Positions 34,992-43,591 of a stretch of 64,000 nucleotides of DNA are shown here, piece after piece. The stretch comes from Nostoc sp. TCL26-01. Its GTDB lineage: Bacteria; Cyanobacteriota; Cyanobacteriia; Cyanobacteriales; Nostocaceae. The notes under the pieces are model-generated. The model saw only the letters and a program-made list of their open reading frames with translations. It was not told the origin of the DNA and did not search any database. Each line of letters starts with the position of its first letter. Positions within the stretch are counted from its first letter, which is position 1. Made by a program: the position numbers and the translations under genes. The stretch spans positions 2,930,804 to 2,994,803 of the forward strand of contig NZ_CP040297.1 in the NCBI RefSeq assembly GCF_013393945.1. Reading direction: 5' to 3'.

Positions 34992-35120
34992 AGTTTTTTA
35001 TTTTGGCAATCACAACAGCTTTTGTAAGTGGTTAGACGTAAACAAACATAAACATTCATGTTGTCAGTTGTCAATGAAATTTATCAGTAGTTAGCATATT
35101 CAACTACTGCTGCAATAACT

Positions 35121-35247
35121 TAGGACTTACGCACTCAACCAATAGACCCTTCTGAGGGTGGTCAATAGTCCATAGTCAAGGGGAACCACCCACAAGCGGT
35201 TGGTTCCCTATGATTATCCTGACAAGAATTTGAGTACGTGAGTCCTA
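35121..35247. repeat. Short MITE-like element related to 3602-4039
   Basis: 127 bp with ends TAGGACTTACGCACTC and GAGTACGTGAGTCCTA, imperfect inverted repeats. The left 50 bases match the left end of the 438-bp element at 3602, so this is an internally deleted relative. It lies just downstream of the BON gene stop. Confidence 0.65.
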
Positions 35248-35250
35248 AGT

Positions 35251-35712
35251 TCAGCTTTTGGGTGGATTCACAGTTGCTTTGACAACAACAGTTTTCACAC
35301 CTTTAATTTCTTTAGCTAAAGGTTCAATCTTAGCTAGTTGGGCTTGGTTATTGACAGTTCCGCCTACGGTGACAGTGCCGTTGTCTTCAGCGTTAACTGT
35401 CAGTTGTCCATTGGGTATGTTCGCCTCTAATTTAGAACGAACTTCGCTAGCAAGATCACCTTCGGCTCTTTGGGTATCGCCACCAGTCACGTTATTACGG
35501 TTTTCACGAGCGCGGATGTCTGAGTTGAGTTGTCTTCTCCGCAGATCACTTTGAGCATCTTGCTGTGCAGCTTGTGTTGCTTCTACAGAGGGTGTTTGGG
35601 CATTTTCTTCAGTAGTGTTGGGTGCAGTTTGAGTTGTTTTAGAAGTATCTTGACAAGCCGCAGTACCAAGCACTAGGACACAACTAATCAAAAAAGGAGT
35701 TAACTTTTTCAT
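35251..35712 (-). CDS. BON domain lipoprotein
   Basis: A 153-residue envelope lipoprotein. The signal peptide LTPFLISCVLVLGTAAC ends in lipobox GTAAC with the lipidated Cys at about residue 19. An acidic, Gln/Thr-rich linker follows, then one BON domain (about 85-150) with SKLEANIPNGQLTVNAEDNG and the hallmark glycine in VTVGGTVNNQAQLAKIEPLA. BON domains bind phospholipid membranes or polysaccharide, as in OsmY-type stress proteins. ATG 35712 is taken; the frame extends seven codons upstream through a TTG. It lies downstream of the stress-protein gene on the same strand (61 bases), so the two may be co-transcribed. Confidence 0.85.
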   Translation of the reverse strand: MKKLTPFLISCVLVLGTAACQDTSKTTQTAPNTTEENAQTPSVEATQAAQQDAQSDLRRRQLNSDIRARENRNNVTGGDTQRAEGDLASEVRSKLEANIPNGQLTVNAEDNGTVTVGGTVNNQAQLAKIEPLAKEIKGVKTVVVKATVNPPKS

Positions 35713-35773
35713 CTGTTTATCTCTGGGTGTCAATGGAAAATAATGGATGATGAGTGTGTATAGTCAGAGGACA

Positions 35774-37345
35774 TTAAACTCGTCCTTCGCGGTGGTCTAT
35801 AATTTCCACGATGGGTTCTGAGCGATCGCCTGTTACGGGGTGAACGATATCTTCCTGTCTTCTGTGATCAACTACTGGACGAGTGCCTTCATGTAAATCT
35901 CTGGCATCAAAAACAGAGTATTCTTGTATTCCTCGACGTTTGAGGATGGTTTCAGCGTGTTGGATTTCGGCTTCTGTACCATCGACAATAACTAAGTATT
36001 CACCTCTTTGGAAGCGGTCATTATAAACACGCGCTCTGTTTTCGGGAATTCCTAAACCTGCCAGTCCGCCAACAATACCCCCAGCTGCCGCACCAATCGC
36101 CCCACCTGCTAAGGTTGTCGCTAAAGCGGTAGAGATTGCACCACCAGCAATAACTGGCCCTACTCCCGGAATAGCCAAAGTCCCAAGACCAACTAACAAA
36201 CCACCTAAACCGCCTAAAGCACCACCTGTGGCGGCTCCAGCTTTGGCTCCTTCATCGGCTTTATTGCCTTGACCAAGATTTCCACCCACGCCGGGAGTAC
36301 CGCTAGCATCTTTAGCAATTAATGAAACTCGATTCATCGGGAAACCAGCGTCTCGCAGTTCTCCTAATGCGGCTTCGGCATCTCGACGATGAGGGAATGC
36401 GCCGATCGCTCTTCTATTACCTTGAGAATATGTGGCACTATCATCAGTAGGATCAAAAATTTGCCACTGTTGAATTCCATGTCTGCTTAAAATTCCTGCC
36501 GCCCGTTGGATATCGGCATCTGTACCGCTAACAGCGACAATGTAATCCCCATGATTGATGCGCTCATTATAGAACCGAGTCCGTTGTTCTGGCAGTCGCC
36601 AACGGTGAGAATCAAAGCGATCGCTCACATCAATATCGGTGAAAGCATTGCTGCGTAAAGCTGCCCGATGAATTAAAGAAATCTGACTTAAGGGAAAACC
36701 TGCGTGCCGCAAATCGTTAATTGCTGCTTCCGCATCTGGCAATAAGGAAAAGTAACCAACAGCGTGTTTAGTACGACCAATGTCAGTTGTGCCAGTGCCT
36801 CTAGGAGAGTCATAAACATCGTAATCTTCAATGCCACGACGACGCAAAATTGCTTCTGCTTGAGCGATTTCTGCATCTGTGCCATCGACGATTACCAAGT
36901 AGTGACCTCTGCGTACCCTGTCTTCATAGGCTCTAGCACGCTCTTCCGGAATTCCCAAACCAATTAGCCCACCAAGTAAACTCCCAGCTACCGCACCAAT
37001 ACCAGCGCCAGCTAAGGTAGTTGCTAAAGTAGTTGCTGTGGCTCCAGCCAGCATAATCGGGCCGATGCCAGGAATCGCTAATATACCAAGACCGACTAAC
37101 AGACCACCCAAACCACCTAAAGCACCACCTGTAGCTGCTCCGACTTTTGCACCTTCATCTGATTTGTCACCGACTCTTTCTTGTACTGGAGTGCCAGCAA
37201 TTTCTTCGTTCCTGTCTGTATCTTGGGCAATCACAGACACTCTATCCATTGCAAAGCCGGATTGTTTTAGTTCGTGTAGTGCTTGTTCAGCATCTCGGCG
37301 ATGAGAAAATACACCTACAGCACGTCTACCTACACCTACTACCAT
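35774..37345 (-). CDS. General stress protein 17M-like three-module protein
   Basis: A 523-residue protein built from three copies of a YflT/GSP17M-type module starting AVGVFSHRRDAEQALHELKQ. Modules 1 (about 8-170) and 3 (about 305-490) each contain a long Gly/Ala-rich hydrophobic insert (GGALGGLGGLLVGLG and the like) that may be membrane-inserting, and end in GHYLVIVDGTDAEIAQAEAI. Module 2 (about 190-285) lacks the insert. The pattern suggests duplication and loss of the hydrophobic part. Function is unknown; relatives are induced by general stress. ATG 37345 has GGAG eight bases upstream, better than the frame start at 37363. The BON lipoprotein gene follows. Confidence 0.75.
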   Translation of the reverse strand: MVVGVGRRAVGVFSHRRDAEQALHELKQSGFAMDRVSVIAQDTDRNEEIAGTPVQERVGDKSDEGAKVGAATGGALGGLGGLLVGLGILAIPGIGPIMLAGATATTLATTLAGAGIGAVAGSLLGGLIGLGIPEERARAYEDRVRRGHYLVIVDGTDAEIAQAEAILRRRGIEDYDVYDSPRGTGTTDIGRTKHAVGYFSLLPDAEAAINDLRHAGFPLSQISLIHRAALRSNAFTDIDVSDRFDSHRWRLPEQRTRFYNERINHGDYIVAVSGTDADIQRAAGILSRHGIQQWQIFDPTDDSATYSQGNRRAIGAFPHRRDAEAALGELRDAGFPMNRVSLIAKDASGTPGVGGNLGQGNKADEGAKAGAATGGALGGLGGLLVGLGTLAIPGVGPVIAGGAISTALATTLAGGAIGAAAGGIVGGLAGLGIPENRARVYNDRFQRGEYLVIVDGTEAEIQHAETILKRRGIQEYSVFDARDLHEGTRPVVDHRRQEDIVHPVTGDRSEPIVEIIDHREGRV

Positions 37346-37807
37346 TCTTACTTCTCCAAACAATAAAAGACAAAAAATTAGCTTTTTAATTATTTAAAAA
37401 GGCATGGATGTCATTGCTTTATTATTAACACTTTCTTATCGTGATCTTTCATCAATCAGATGGAATAATTTTGACCTCTATCATTGGATATACATGAGTA
37501 TAAAAATGTTAATTAATCATGGAAAACCTAAATCTTTTTAATTCAATATAGGTTTCTCAAAAAAAATAGGATTAATGATTTTATTGTTCACAAAATTTAA
37601 ATATTGTTCATAAGAAACAATATCCCCGAATGATCAAATAATTTGGGAATCTCAATCTGCTCAATTCTCCCATAGCAGATATAACTTTTGATAAATGTGA
37701 TTATTACCTGAGAAAGTGTAGACCGATGTAAACAATAAATAGACTGAGAGATAGACCCTTCTAGAATTAGGGTTGATTTCATCTGTTGAACGTACGGGAA
37801 AAAATAT
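37346..37807. other. Divergent intergenic region, 460 bp
   Basis: AT-rich DNA between two divergent genes, presumably holding both promoters. The 61-codon reverse frame at 37597-37782 has no ribosome site or family signature and is not called. Nothing else seen. Confidence 0.5.
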
Positions 37808-40657
37808 ATGTTTCCTATCTGTCATTGGCTATCTTTGGGGATAACTCCGACAAATAGATTGCCAGAAATACTAGTTCCCACAAAAGCATCTATTGAGTTT
37901 TCTAGTTCTCAATTTTTAGTGGCTTTATTCGCTGGGACTTTAATGGCGATCGCTTTTCAATTATTGTTAACTAATCTGTCTGTAGCTGTAGGTATTTCCA
38001 CTCTAGGAAATGATTCATCTACTGATGATGAAGATGCAGAAACTTTAGGCAGTAAGGTACGGGAGGTTGAAGCTAAACTCGGTACTTGGGCAATATTAAC
38101 AGCTAGTATCGCCTTATTTGCTGCAAGTTTTTTAGCAGTCAAACTCAGCTTTATCCAAAGTGCCATGCTGGGAGCGATCAGTGGTATCGTTATTTGGTCT
38201 ACCTACTTCTTTTTAGTAGCTTGGTTTGGTTCCTCGGCTGTGGGTTCTTTGCTAGGTTCGATTGTCAGCACAGTTAGTTCTGGCTGGCAAGCACTGATGG
38301 GTACAGCAACTACAGCGATCGGTGCGACAACTGCTAAAAACCAGATGGTATCCACAGCAGAAGAAATTACAGCCGCAGTCCGCAGAGAATTAACTGCTGG
38401 TTTTGAACCAGATACAATCAGAAATACCTTACAAAGTTCTTTAGCTACCTTACCCAAACTCGATTTAAAAGAAATTCGTAGTCAGTTTGAGCAAATCTTG
38501 AGTGATGTTGATTGGCAATCTCTAGGTGATAATGATTTACTCCAAAATATTAATCGCCAAACTTTTGTGGATTTAATTAGCGATAGCCAAAGGCGAGGCG
38601 AAGCACATCGCACTAATTTGCCTCAAGCCAATGTCAATCAAATCGCTGACCAATTACAAGCAGCTTGGGAGAAAACCTTCACTCGCAAAAATCCTACAGA
38701 ACAAGTAATTAACTTGCTGCAATCTGCCACACCAGAAGAATTAAGATCAGAAAATTTGGGTGAACGGTTACAGCAGATAGTTACCACGAGAAAAAACGGT
38801 AACGGTAGAAATGGAGTCATGCAGCAAGCGGTTAAATATGGCATGAGTGCCGCAGTCCCTGCTGTATTAGATCGAGTAGATATTGCTGATGTCGATGTGG
38901 ACAGAATTAGTCATCAGCTACAACAGTTAAAAAACAAAGTTCAAGACATAGATGTTGAAAGAATTACTCACCAACTACAACAATTAAGAGAGCAAACCAC
39001 TCAGCAAATCACTACCAGATTATCAACATCAGGTGATAATACTATCAAAACAGATGTTGAAGATTATATTCGTAATTCTTTCCCTTGGCATTTCAACCGC
39101 ATCACCATTAAAAATGAATTTGCAGATGTGATCTACGATCCACAGGCAGATCCTACACACATCCGCCAACAATTAGAACAACTCCAGCAACAAGATTTTG
39201 CTAACTTATTGACACAGCGAGGTGATATCAGCGAAGCGAAAGTTCAAGAAATTGCTCAGGAAATGGAAAACATTCGCCAAGAAGTTCTAAAAACGGTGCA
39301 GCAGTCAGCACAAACTCCAGAACAAGCCACAGCTAAAACCAATGAACTCTGGCAAAGGGTAGAAGACTATCTGCGAAATACCAATAAAGAGGAGTTAAAT
39401 CCTGATGCTATCAAACGTGATTTGCGAGTGTTATTAGAAGATCCGCAAATAGGCATCCAGCTTTTACAAACTCGTTTATCACAATTTGATCGTGATACTT
39501 TAGTGCAACTGCTAAAACAGCGACAAGATTTAAGCGAAGAACAAATTCATCAAATCATTGATCAGGTGGAAGCGGTTCGGGATAGTGTGCTGCAAGCGCC
39601 TCAAGCAGTAGTAGAACGTGCTAGAGAACAGTACGATCGCACAACAACAGCCATTGCTGATTATCTGCGCAATACCAAGCTGGAAGAACTCAACCCTGAA
39701 GGAATTCAGCAAGATTTGGCTACTTTATTGCGTGATCCTCAAGAGGGTGCTGTGGCTTTAAGACATCGCTTGTCACAAGTAGATAGAGAAACTTTGGTCA
39801 AACTTCTCAGCCAACGGCAAGATTTAAGCGAAGATCAGGTTAACCAAATTATCGACCAAGTACAAACAGCAATTGCTAATCTCGTCCAAGCGCCACGCCG
39901 TTTAGCTAATCGTACTGCTCAACGAGTCGCAGATTTTGGCACCAGTTTAGAAAATTATCTACGTCACACCAATAAAGAGGAACTCAATCCAGAAGGTATC
40001 AAACGCGATTTACAATTACTGCTGCGAGATCCCCGATTGGGAATTGGTAATTTAAGCGATCGCCTCTCTAAATTTGACCGTTCGACAATAGTAGCCTTAC
40101 TATCGCAACGGGAAGATATCTCTGAGGCAGAAGCTAATCAAATTGCCGATCAAATTGAATCGGTACGTAACTCGATTGTTAGTCAATTACAACAAATCCA
40201 ACAACGGGTACAGTCAGCAATTGATCAAATTTTTGACAGAATTCGTCAGTATCTCAACTCCCTCAATCGTCCAGAACTTAACTACGAGGGGATTCGAGAA
40301 GACTTTGCTAAATTATTTGACGATCCCCAAGCCGGGTTTGAGGCTTTGCGCGATCGCCTGAGTCAGTTCGACCGTGATACCCTAGTCGCTATCCTCAGTT
40401 CTCGTGAAGATATTTCCGAGTCCGATGTTAACCGTGTCATCGACCAAATCGAAGCCGCACGAGATAGTGTATTGCATCGCGCCGAACGCATCCAACAAGA
40501 AACCCAAAAACGCCTCAAAGCCGTCCGACATCAAGCTAAAAAACAAGTAGAAGCAACCAGAAAAACTGTTGCTAGTGCTGCTTGGTGGTTATTTGGTACA
40601 GCTTTATCTTCTCTAGTCGCTAGTGCAATTGCTGGTGCGATCGCTGTTACAGGTTAA
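37808..40657 (+). CDS. Large membrane protein with five about 80-residue helical repeats
   Basis: A 949-residue protein. Three hydrophobic helices occupy about residues 40-160 (FLVALFAGTLMAIAFQLLL, then ILTASIALFAASFLAV and IVIWSTYFFLVAWF) and one more closes the protein (WWLFGTALSSLVASAIAGAI). Between them, from about residue 415, are five related units of about 78 residues, each with YLRNTNKEELNPEGIKRDL, a DPQxG turn, RLSQFDRDTLVxLLxQR and (D/E)ISExxxNQIxDQIE. The first unit is the most divergent. The repeats look like helical hairpins, perhaps a scaffold, with coiled-coil linkers. No enzymatic motif or known family was recognised. Monocistronic; followed by a dispersed repeat. Confidence 0.75.
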   Translation: MFPICHWLSLGITPTNRLPEILVPTKASIEFSSSQFLVALFAGTLMAIAFQLLLTNLSVAVGISTLGNDSSTDDEDAETLGSKVREVEAKLGTWAILTASIALFAASFLAVKLSFIQSAMLGAISGIVIWSTYFFLVAWFGSSAVGSLLGSIVSTVSSGWQALMGTATTAIGATTAKNQMVSTAEEITAAVRRELTAGFEPDTIRNTLQSSLATLPKLDLKEIRSQFEQILSDVDWQSLGDNDLLQNINRQTFVDLISDSQRRGEAHRTNLPQANVNQIADQLQAAWEKTFTRKNPTEQVINLLQSATPEELRSENLGERLQQIVTTRKNGNGRNGVMQQAVKYGMSAAVPAVLDRVDIADVDVDRISHQLQQLKNKVQDIDVERITHQLQQLREQTTQQITTRLSTSGDNTIKTDVEDYIRNSFPWHFNRITIKNEFADVIYDPQADPTHIRQQLEQLQQQDFANLLTQRGDISEAKVQEIAQEMENIRQEVLKTVQQSAQTPEQATAKTNELWQRVEDYLRNTNKEELNPDAIKRDLRVLLEDPQIGIQLLQTRLSQFDRDTLVQLLKQRQDLSEEQIHQIIDQVEAVRDSVLQAPQAVVERAREQYDRTTTAIADYLRNTKLEELNPEGIQQDLATLLRDPQEGAVALRHRLSQVDRETLVKLLSQRQDLSEDQVNQIIDQVQTAIANLVQAPRRLANRTAQRVADFGTSLENYLRHTNKEELNPEGIKRDLQLLLRDPRLGIGNLSDRLSKFDRSTIVALLSQREDISEAEANQIADQIESVRNSIVSQLQQIQQRVQSAIDQIFDRIRQYLNSLNRPELNYEGIREDFAKLFDDPQAGFEALRDRLSQFDRDTLVAILSSREDISESDVNRVIDQIEAARDSVLHRAERIQQETQKRLKAVRHQAKKQVEATRKTVASAAWWLFGTALSSLVASAIAGAIAVTG

Positions 40658-40855
40658 CTGACCTCTCTCCAAACCTCTCTCCTTGTAGGAGAAAGGCTTT
40701 GAATCTTGCTCCCCTTCCCTTGTAGGGAAGGGGTTGGGGGTTAGGTTTGTATTAGATTAAGACGGTGCGTTACTTCGTTAACGCACCCTACAAAAATAAA
40801 AATCTATCGCCACATTTAAAGCTTGCCACGCCACTACATTGAAAAACGCCATAAT

Positions 40856-40880
40856 AAAAAACCTCGGTAGCAAACCGAGG
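40856..40880 (-). terminator. Orphan intrinsic terminator on the minus strand
   Basis: Read on the minus strand: CCTCGGT and ACCGAGG form a perfect 7-bp stem around loop TTGCT, followed by a T6 run. On the plus strand the hairpin has no T-tract after it. The nearest minus-strand gene ends 488 bases upstream (DUF2301 stop at 41368), so either a long 3' UTR or an unrecognised small RNA ends here. Confidence 0.75.
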
Positions 40881-40898
40881 CTAGAAGGAGAAGTCCAA

Positions 40899-40973
40899 AT
40901 GTCAATGAAAGATACCGATACCGAATTCAGCGTTGATGAACCAACTAAAAACAAGAAGCCTATATCAAAGTAG
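40899..40973 (+). CDS. Possible 24-residue small protein
   Basis: ATG 40899 is preceded by AAGGAG at eight bases, a strong ribosome site, and opens MSMKDTDTEFSVDEPTKNKK, ending PISK and TAG. The peptide is charged and has no signal or membrane segment. No family is recognised. The strong ribosome site is the only support; the coding sequence is too short to judge. It overlaps no other gene, but lies opposite the putative minus-strand transcript that ends at the 40856 terminator. Confidence 0.3.
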   Translation: MSMKDTDTEFSVDEPTKNKKPISK

Positions 40974-41367
40974 TAACGTGTAGATTGTTACTACCTTTAC
41001 TTAGTAAGTCTTGCTAACACAGCTGCGTCAAATGATTATCAGCAGCCACATGAATTCCTTGTTTGGTAACTCAATTGTTATCTTATGTAAATGATTGTAA
41101 CAGAATCTTTACGAATCGATCAACAAGTTAATATTAACAAAAACAAATATTTAATATAAGTTTTATTTATAGATAAAAATAGTACTAGTAATACTCTTGA
41201 CGACACATAGAAAATTATAAGAGCATCTGGTCACAAGCTAATAAAAATCTGGGTAATTATCAAAAATCTGGATCTGAAGAGTTAGTTAGCAGAGTGCATC
41301 AGTACGAATAATTCCTCAGTATTTTCAGATGCTATTTAACTGACACAATCTGCATATTTAATACTTT

Positions 41368-42024
41368 TTATACTTGAGTCATGCGTTTTTCTTTGAGATA
41401 GGTAAACACAGATTTATCTCCAATATCAGGAGGAATAGCTTGCACCGCTTTACGCACGGCAAACACTAGAAAGAAAATTGCCCAAATGCCTAACAGAACT
41501 TGTTCCCATTGAGTTGGTAAAATTCCTAGCAAATGACCCAACAACAAAAGGGGTACAGTTACGGTCAATATTTTAGTTTCTAGACGATGAAAACAAAAAG
41601 CTTCTTTAAAATAGATGCCTGTTAAAGCCGCGAAAGTAAAACCAACACCCAAAATAGTTAAGGGTTGGTTGTAGACAGTAACAGCAAAAGGTTGATCATC
41701 AAAATGAGCGATCGCTAATGCAGCAATGCTACCAATCAACCAAAACGCCTGCAATAGTCTATGCAACGGTGCGAGGTAAATATGAATAGTCAGCAAACTT
41801 ACACCCAAGGCTAAAGTGAAGCAAGTATATAAAGGTGTCAGTGCTTGTAATACAGGGGGATGATTGTTGAATAAGACTAAAGCGCTGCCCACAGCAAAGC
41901 AAACAGCCGCTACCATTAAGCCAGCACGATAGATAATCACACCATTGCGATCGCTCTGATCAATAGTAAACTCCCCAAACTGACCTTGATAAACTTCTGG
42001 AACAGATATTGTTGATGTAGTCAT
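41368..42024 (-). CDS. DUF2301 integral membrane protein
   Basis: A 218-residue polytopic membrane protein with about six to seven hydrophobic helices (for example AGLMVAAVCFAVGSALVLF and LLQAFWLIGSIAALAIA). The sequence matches the DUF2301 family of cyanobacteria and plastid-containing organisms; function is unknown. The conserved IYFKEAFCFHRLE loop in the middle is notable. ATG 42024 gives MTTSTISVPEVYQGQFGEFT. The longer open frame to 42120 runs through an STRR and overlaps the upstream gene, so it is not used. Lies 86 bases downstream of the SAM hydroxide adenosyltransferase gene on the same strand. Confidence 0.85.
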   Translation of the reverse strand: MTTSTISVPEVYQGQFGEFTIDQSDRNGVIIYRAGLMVAAVCFAVGSALVLFNNHPPVLQALTPLYTCFTLALGVSLLTIHIYLAPLHRLLQAFWLIGSIAALAIAHFDDQPFAVTVYNQPLTILGVGFTFAALTGIYFKEAFCFHRLETKILTVTVPLLLLGHLLGILPTQWEQVLLGIWAIFFLVFAVRKAVQAIPPDIGDKSVFTYLKEKRMTQV

Positions 42025-42109
42025 AAGTAAATGGGTAATGGGTAATGGGTAAGAGTCATTGGTCATTATTTCTTCATTTTGAATTTTGAATTTTGAATTG
42101 ATTTTGCAC

Positions 42110-42925
42110 TCAGCACTCACTAATTACTTCTAGGGTATCTTGTAAGTCGAGTTGTAACTGTGTGTGTGCGTTACCGCTATTGATGGCAATTTCTATCCAG
42201 CCATGACTGCCAATTAAAGCTGTGGCTTCTCCAGGTTGGACATTACTATAGGTGTCACATCCTGGAATGATCAAACCATTAATTTTTACATACCATTTTT
42301 TGTCCTGGACGTAACTACCGGGAATATTGCTGACCAAGTTACCAAAGTAATCTATATATTGAATACAACCAATTGCACCAGTTGTTGTTTGCCTACAATG
42401 CTGAATATCTATCTGTACTAAGGCTGTGGTGTCGATTTCTTCTCCTAGCTGTTGGAGAGGGACACCACTAGCAAGATGAGCGCCGACTGGTGCAAAAATA
42501 TCTCTACCGTGAAAAGTATTGCTAGGTTTGGGGATTCGCCAATATTGGGAATTAGTCAGTTCGACGGCAGCAATTGCTGGAGTTTGGGCTAATACACCAC
42601 TAAAGATACCGTTATCTGGCCCCACTAGCAACCCATGAGCAAATTCTACTGCGATCGCTCGTCTTGTGCTACCCACACCTGGATCTACTATTGCCACGTG
42701 TATAGTTCCCTCTGGGAAGTAAGGATAGGCATTTAGCAAACAAAACCTAGCAGCAGCAAGATTTTGCGGTGGTATCTGATGGGTTAAGTCTACCACCTGC
42801 ACATGAGGATTAATCTGCCAAATTACTCCTTTCATCACAGCAGCATAGACATCGCGATCGCCAAAATCGCTCAATAAAGTCAGAATTTGCTGATTTGATA
42901 ACTTTTTTGAGATAAAACTCATCAT
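42110..42925 (-). CDS. SAM hydroxide adenosyltransferase (DUF62)
   Basis: A 271-residue member of the DUF62/fluorinase-chlorinase superfamily. Family enzymes use hydroxide to split S-adenosylmethionine into adenosine and methionine. Seen: LTLLSDFGDRDVYAAVMKGV with the SAM-contacting Asp, VDLTHQIPPQN, HVAIVDPGVGSTRRAIA and LLVGPDNGIFSGVL, the conserved DPGVG and GPDNG motifs. It lacks the 21-residue loop insert expected of true fluorinases. ATG 42925 is chosen; the frame beyond goes through a TTG. The physiological role is unclear; it may control SAM levels. Confidence 0.9.
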   Translation of the reverse strand: MMSFISKKLSNQQILTLLSDFGDRDVYAAVMKGVIWQINPHVQVVDLTHQIPPQNLAAARFCLLNAYPYFPEGTIHVAIVDPGVGSTRRAIAVEFAHGLLVGPDNGIFSGVLAQTPAIAAVELTNSQYWRIPKPSNTFHGRDIFAPVGAHLASGVPLQQLGEEIDTTALVQIDIQHCRQTTTGAIGCIQYIDYFGNLVSNIPGSYVQDKKWYVKINGLIIPGCDTYSNVQPGEATALIGSHGWIEIAINSGNAHTQLQLDLQDTLEVISEC

Positions 42926-43025
42926 AGGCGTACATAAAATCAAAAAAATCTGTAACAAAGACTACGAAAATTGTGTTATGTTAGGAATCACAGATATAAA
43001 GTAGAAAACTTAAAGAGGTTCAACT

Positions 43026-43181
43026 ATGACTCAAAACAGACTCAAAGCAGGTAATGCTGCTCAAGAAGTACACAAACTCAATATTCAAAGAAATATCGAG
43101 CATCGCTTAGAAGTAGCGCGAGCTAAAGGTGATGAAAGGCTAGTTCGGCAGCTAGAAGCTGAATTAAGACAATTTGCTTAA
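43026..43181 (+). CDS. Conserved-looking 51-residue cyanobacterial small protein
   Basis: ATG 43026, preceded by AAAGAGG, opens a 51-residue highly charged helical protein, MTQNRLKAGNAAQEVHKLNI followed by a RLEVARAKGDERLVRQLEAE segment and ending in FA and a TAA. The spaced Leu/Arg/Glu pattern suggests one or two amphipathic helices. A strong intrinsic terminator follows 38 bases later, giving a complete small transcription unit. The size and composition resemble small NtcA-regulated interacting proteins such as PirA, but I cannot confirm that from memory. It is divergent from the DUF62 gene. Confidence 0.7.
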   Translation: MTQNRLKAGNAAQEVHKLNIQRNIEHRLEVARAKGDERLVRQLEAELRQFA

Positions 43182-43219
43182 TTTTTCAGGTTCATTTGTT
43201 CATAGTGTTGTTGTGTTAC

Positions 43220-43239
43220 CCCGCCTACGCGGGTTTTTT
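43220..43239 (+). terminator. Intrinsic terminator of the 51-residue gene
   Basis: CCCGC and GCGGG form a stem around loop CTAC, followed by six T. It is placed 38 bases after the stop of the small gene. Confidence 0.9.
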
Positions 43240-43323
43240 ATTATTTTCTCTGTGTCTTTGTGGTTAAATAATATTTTTCTACCACAAAGGCACAGAGACA
43301 CAGAGGAGACTCCCCACTCATCG

Positions 43324-43483
43324 TTAGAGGGTGTTGGAAAAGTTTCAGTAGGTATAAAAATGTCATTCTGACTGGAGCGGAGCGTAAGGAAGAATCTAGG
43401 TTTTGTGGCACATATTGAGATGTTTCATTCCGCTACGCTGCATTCAACATGACAAAGAAACAGACTTTTCAAACGTCCTCTTA
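43324..43483. repeat. MITE copy B (about 160 bp)
   Basis: Second copy of the element at 34208-34366, same ends and same TTA flanks. The internal arm differs: here CTGACTGGAGCGGAGCGTAA replaces the sequence of copy A, close to its reverse complement. It fills the gap between the small gene's terminator and the GTPase gene. Confidence 0.75.
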
Positions 43484-43591
43484 GAATAGTAAAGAAAGCT
43501 CTCCTGTGTTTTGATACTAATGGGTGAGTAATTTATTGCTGATTTGCTACAAGCTAAATATCAGCAGTTCCGTGAAACTGGTAAGGGTGCG

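Larger units (their letters stand above)
40658..41367. other. 710-bp gap with dispersed repeat, hairpin and small open frame
   Basis: Begins with a repeat of the CTCTCTCCTTGTAGGAGAAAG/CCCTTCCCTTGTAGGGAAGG type (40670-40750), then GTGCGTTACTTCGTTAACGCACC, a palindromic repeat near 40764. An intrinsic terminator for minus-strand RNA is at 40856-40880 and a small plus-strand frame at 40899. From 40980 to 41367 it is AT-rich with no gene seen. Confidence 0.55.
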
